The notes under the pieces were generated by a model. The model worked only from the letters and a program-made list of their open reading frames with translations, searched no databases and was not told where the DNA came from. Shown here in pieces: positions 63,101 through 64,000 of a DNA stretch of 64,000 bases. This DNA is from JADLHS01 sp036274115 (lineage in GTDB: Bacteria > Verrucomicrobiota > Verrucomicrobiia > Limisphaerales > JADLHS01). The stretch lies in the NCBI GenBank assembly GCA_036274115.1, contig DASUGI010000078.1, forward strand, positions 47,354 through 111,353. Reading direction: 5' to 3'. The first letter of the stretch is position 1, and the number at the start of each line of letters is the position of its first letter. Both the position numbers and the translations under genes were made by a program.

Positions 63101-63662
63101 GGATGACGATGCTGGGGTTGTTGGTGTCGCCGATGTCGGCGTAGCCCCAGCCGCCGAGGAAGCCCCAGGTGGCATGGACGCCGTGGCCGAAGGTGCAGTT
63201 GGAGCCGTCGGGCGCGCCGCCGCGGTGTCCCCAGGAGATGACGGTTTTTTCGTCCTGGAGTTGGGGATCCCAGACCCAGGCTTCAATGGTGCGGCTGGCG
63301 CCGCCGCACATGAAGTCGGGCGCGTAGGGACCTTCATAGGCGGTGCCGGTGGTGCCGTTGGCGCTCGTCGGGATGACAACAGCGTTGACTCCATCGATGG
63401 TGACGACTTCGCCCGGGGTGAAGAAGTTGCCAGTGATCGTGGCCGCGGCGTTGAAATCGCCAGCGATAGTTCCGGTGTTGGGCCAGGGGTCAAGCGGCCC
63501 GAGGGCTTTGTCCGTGGCGTCGAGACTGATCACCGTTGCGCCATACGCGGCGGTAAAACTCAGTCCGAGCACCGCCGTGGCAACGAGACTGCGTGCCTGG
63601 CGGCAAATCAGGTTGAGACAGTCAAAACGTGATGACCATCTGCTATTTTGATTGGGTTTCAT
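60141..63662 (-). CDS. Secreted LamG/TSP3 protein with three LamG modules
   Basis: 1173 residues. Signal peptide about 1-42. LamG 1 about 44-285 (TVISLDATDKALGPLDPWPN). TSP3-like calcium repeats about 290-425 (DTDTDGIPDWWEIRHGFNPN). LamG 2 about 435-700. A second TSP3 block about 700-845. LamG 3 about 855-1100. LamG 2 and 3 are close copies (TTVEYWFKTT and GDGDMYWG in both), showing internal duplication. The C-terminal module LVLTWQTGTLVSADEVNGTY ends RKFFRLQLP. It probably binds extracellular polysaccharide. It is upstream of the CotH gene on the same strand, about 230 bp apart with a hairpin between. Confidence 0.9.
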   Translation of the reverse strand: MKPNQNSRWSSRFDCLNLICRQARSLVATAVLGLSFTAAYGATVISLDATDKALGPLDPWPNTGTIAGDFNAAATITGNFFTPGEVVTIDGVNAVVIPTSANGTTGTAYEGPYAPDFMCGGASRTIEAWVWDPQLQDEKTVISWGHRGGAPDGSNCTFGHGVHATWGFLGGWGYADIGDTNNPSIVIPRRWTYIAYTYDSATRTARIYQDGVQINVEAYPTQPLVTWTNLIDNLTPIPFRVARQTEGSGLVSNSGLGTNILGRIRVHDTALTSLQISNQFQAEKATFKLNDTDTDGIPDWWEIRHGFNPNLAADAASDPDADASTNLQEYQRGTLPLVADTDGDGVNDGAETKTGIYVSPADRGTDPLRVDSDSDGLSDGVETGTGVFVNATNTGSNPNKKDTDNDTWDDAGEVLLGSNPNSASSIPTATSWAAAVTVSNPKYWFRFEQTDPSQAATNSGSAQDWQGAYGPGIVAANLGIPSALPSLGTCVEFTGPAAPNSTTKYVDMAATYPGGTPSGNPEIPELVNYRPPAVDKTTTVEYWFKTTQVGTHGNNSWQSPSIMAHESPGDGDMYWGKINNVGEFGFSTSDNNDILTQRDMGKDVTDNNWHHLVMIKEWHVNQANISRMYLDGGPLQPGGASFTRTLGSGNSQYQDLDSFIRYLGFTQSGELENVQYIGYLDEVVIYDRALTEAEVRLHSQAVLGADTDGDTMPDVYELSNGLNPNDGADAHTDPDNDGSTNLQEYLRKTDPQDSDSDDDGVLDGSETNTGIWVSPTDRGTDPLDADTDNDNLLDGVENNTGTYVSPAQTGTSPLERDTDSDGFTDGDEVLLGFNPNQSASKPAIPATYAVAVEADQPVHWLRFEETTTASGAVNQGSSAPSFFVSYGSGILDTDLGKPSAYTNLGNALEFTGPQAANSTTKYLDFGQPINELVNYREPDLSVMEDGKATTVEYWFKTTLTGSHGNNTWENPSLLAHESGGDGDMYWGNFNQDGDFIFSTSDLHDAHVTGRYATDGTWHHVVMTKIWFTNAPCITRLFMDGGAGFGGRTIETSTGAGATSGQDLDGFIQYLGFTQNGGLENSQFIGMIDEFAVYTNAFVEAQARIHYIAGGGQPHSPAALQHQTLGSQLVLTWQTGTLVSADEVNGTYSPVVGASSPYTNNFTGNRKFFRLQLP

Positions 63663-63919
63663 TTTGTTCAGTTGGGACTGTTGGTTGTTTGGATTAACGG
63701 AAGTCCAGGGGCGTTAAAGCAAGACGTGAGACTCGCGCACCTTACGAAACTCATGGAGAGCGCCAATCTCTTCGTACGCAAGGTTGTTCTTCCCACGCGC
63801 ATGGAGATGCTGGCCACGCTATCACCGTCCCTCTGACTGTCATGTGGCATAAAGTGGCCACAGAACAGCCCCCGGACTTGCGCTCGGGCGGGCAATACCC
63901 GAACATCCCGCCACTCCCA
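63663..63919. other. Divergent intergenic region at the right edge
   Basis: 257 bp between the LamG/TSP3 gene and the lactate permease start, which diverge, so promoters for both should lie here. No coding sequence or palindrome could be supported; the short open frames on both strands lack protein-like features. Confidence 0.4.
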
Positions 63920-64000
63920 ATGTGGTCGCAGAACTACAACCCGCTTCACTCTACGGTTCTGTCCACGTTGGTCGCCGCGTTGCCAGTCGTGGTCCTGCTC
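63920..64000 (+). CDS. lldP: L-lactate permease, N-terminal fragment cut by the window edge
   Basis: ATG at 63920 opens 27 codons to the window end: MWSQNYNPLHSTVLSTLVAA then LPVVVLL. This is the characteristic N-terminus of the LctP/LldP family (W-x-Q-N-Y-x-P followed by a first TM helix with LP), which imports lactate or glycolate with protons. An in-frame ATG at 63842 would add 26 non-conserved residues and is less likely. The rest of the gene is outside the window. Confidence 0.8.
   Translation, partial: MWSQNYNPLHSTVLSTLVAALPVVVLL

Noticed and set aside
63668..63949. Minus-strand open frame of 93 codons at the right edge
   Set aside because: It overlaps the well-supported lactate permease N-terminus and the intergenic region, and shows no recognisable features.
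1..64000. tRNA, rRNA, RNase P, SRP or tmRNA genes
   Set aside because: No cloverleaf, T-loop or conserved RNA signature was recognised by eye on either strand. A covariance-model search could still find something.

Overview
The window looks like chromosomal DNA of a Gram-negative member of the Verrucomicrobiota, probably the Pedosphaera/Limisphaerales side. This rests on inference from gene content and protein style, not on a marker gene. LpxK and a GT9 heptosyltransferase show a lipid A-based outer membrane. Typical for that phylum are large secreted LamG, CotH, lamin-tail and thrombospondin type 3 proteins, PQQ-like propellers, prepilin-like secreted proteins, a sigma factor fused to carboxypeptidase-regulatory domains, an exosortase EPS locus and a ClpS-DUF2017-Aat operon. 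No rRNA, tRNA, CRISPR array, phage or transposase gene was seen.

Layout. (1) 100-10333, minus: a chemosensory operon read as receiver-PATAN, receiver-PATAN, CheY, CheW, MCP, hybrid CheA, then a small membrane protein. Its core order matches cyanobacterial pixG-H-I-J-L. It is riddled with short-period inverted repeats, several of them inside coding sequence. (2) 10600-17566, minus: FtsK, a secreted LamG protein, the heptosyltransferase, LpxK, and a MarR regulator with palindromes upstream. (3) 17768-25403, plus: two exported PQQ-like propellers, a macro domain protein, an MFS transporter with an unusual coiled-coil insert, a MITE-like element, and an adenylate-forming enzyme. (4) 25439-33169, minus: the membrane-anchored sigma-factor fusion, an NHL propeller, a GH20 hexosaminidase and a prepilin-like protein. 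(5) 33327-35438, plus: the N-degron genes clpS and aat around a DUF2017-type gene, then a frameshifted trpF. (6) 35435-49514: an exopolysaccharide/exosortase locus. On the minus strand it holds a WecG-type transferase, exosortase, EpsI-like protein, polyprenyl-phosphate sugar transferase, UDP-xylose synthase-like enzyme, an integral-membrane protein and a giant ABC-2 permease. Divergent on the plus strand are a GT4 glycosyltransferase and NAD synthase. A UDP-glucose dehydrogenase-like gene follows. (7) 49745-52592, plus: small hypothetical proteins, an AlkD-like protein carrying an in-frame palindromic insertion, and a frameshifted secreted protein. (8) 52622-63662, minus: a GH43 lipoprotein, a 2000-residue CotH/lamin-tail protein and a 1173-residue LamG/TSP3 protein. 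At the right edge the first 27 codons of an L-lactate permease begin.

How the parts relate. Regions 2 and 6 build the envelope: lipid A, core sugars and an EPS assembled on undecaprenyl phosphate, with UDP-glucuronate/UDP-xylose supplied by the dehydrogenase and decarboxylase. Regions 3, 4 and 8 encode secreted polysaccharide-degrading and adhesive proteins. Region 1 probably controls surface motility or type IV pili.

The most unusual signal is a set of quasi-palindromic elements made of 7- or 8-bp periodic units whose two arms are inverted copies. Several unrelated unit sequences share this architecture. They sit between genes and also in frame within cheA, cheW and alkD. The alkD copy has 15-bp terminal inverted repeats and the length of a whole number of codons.
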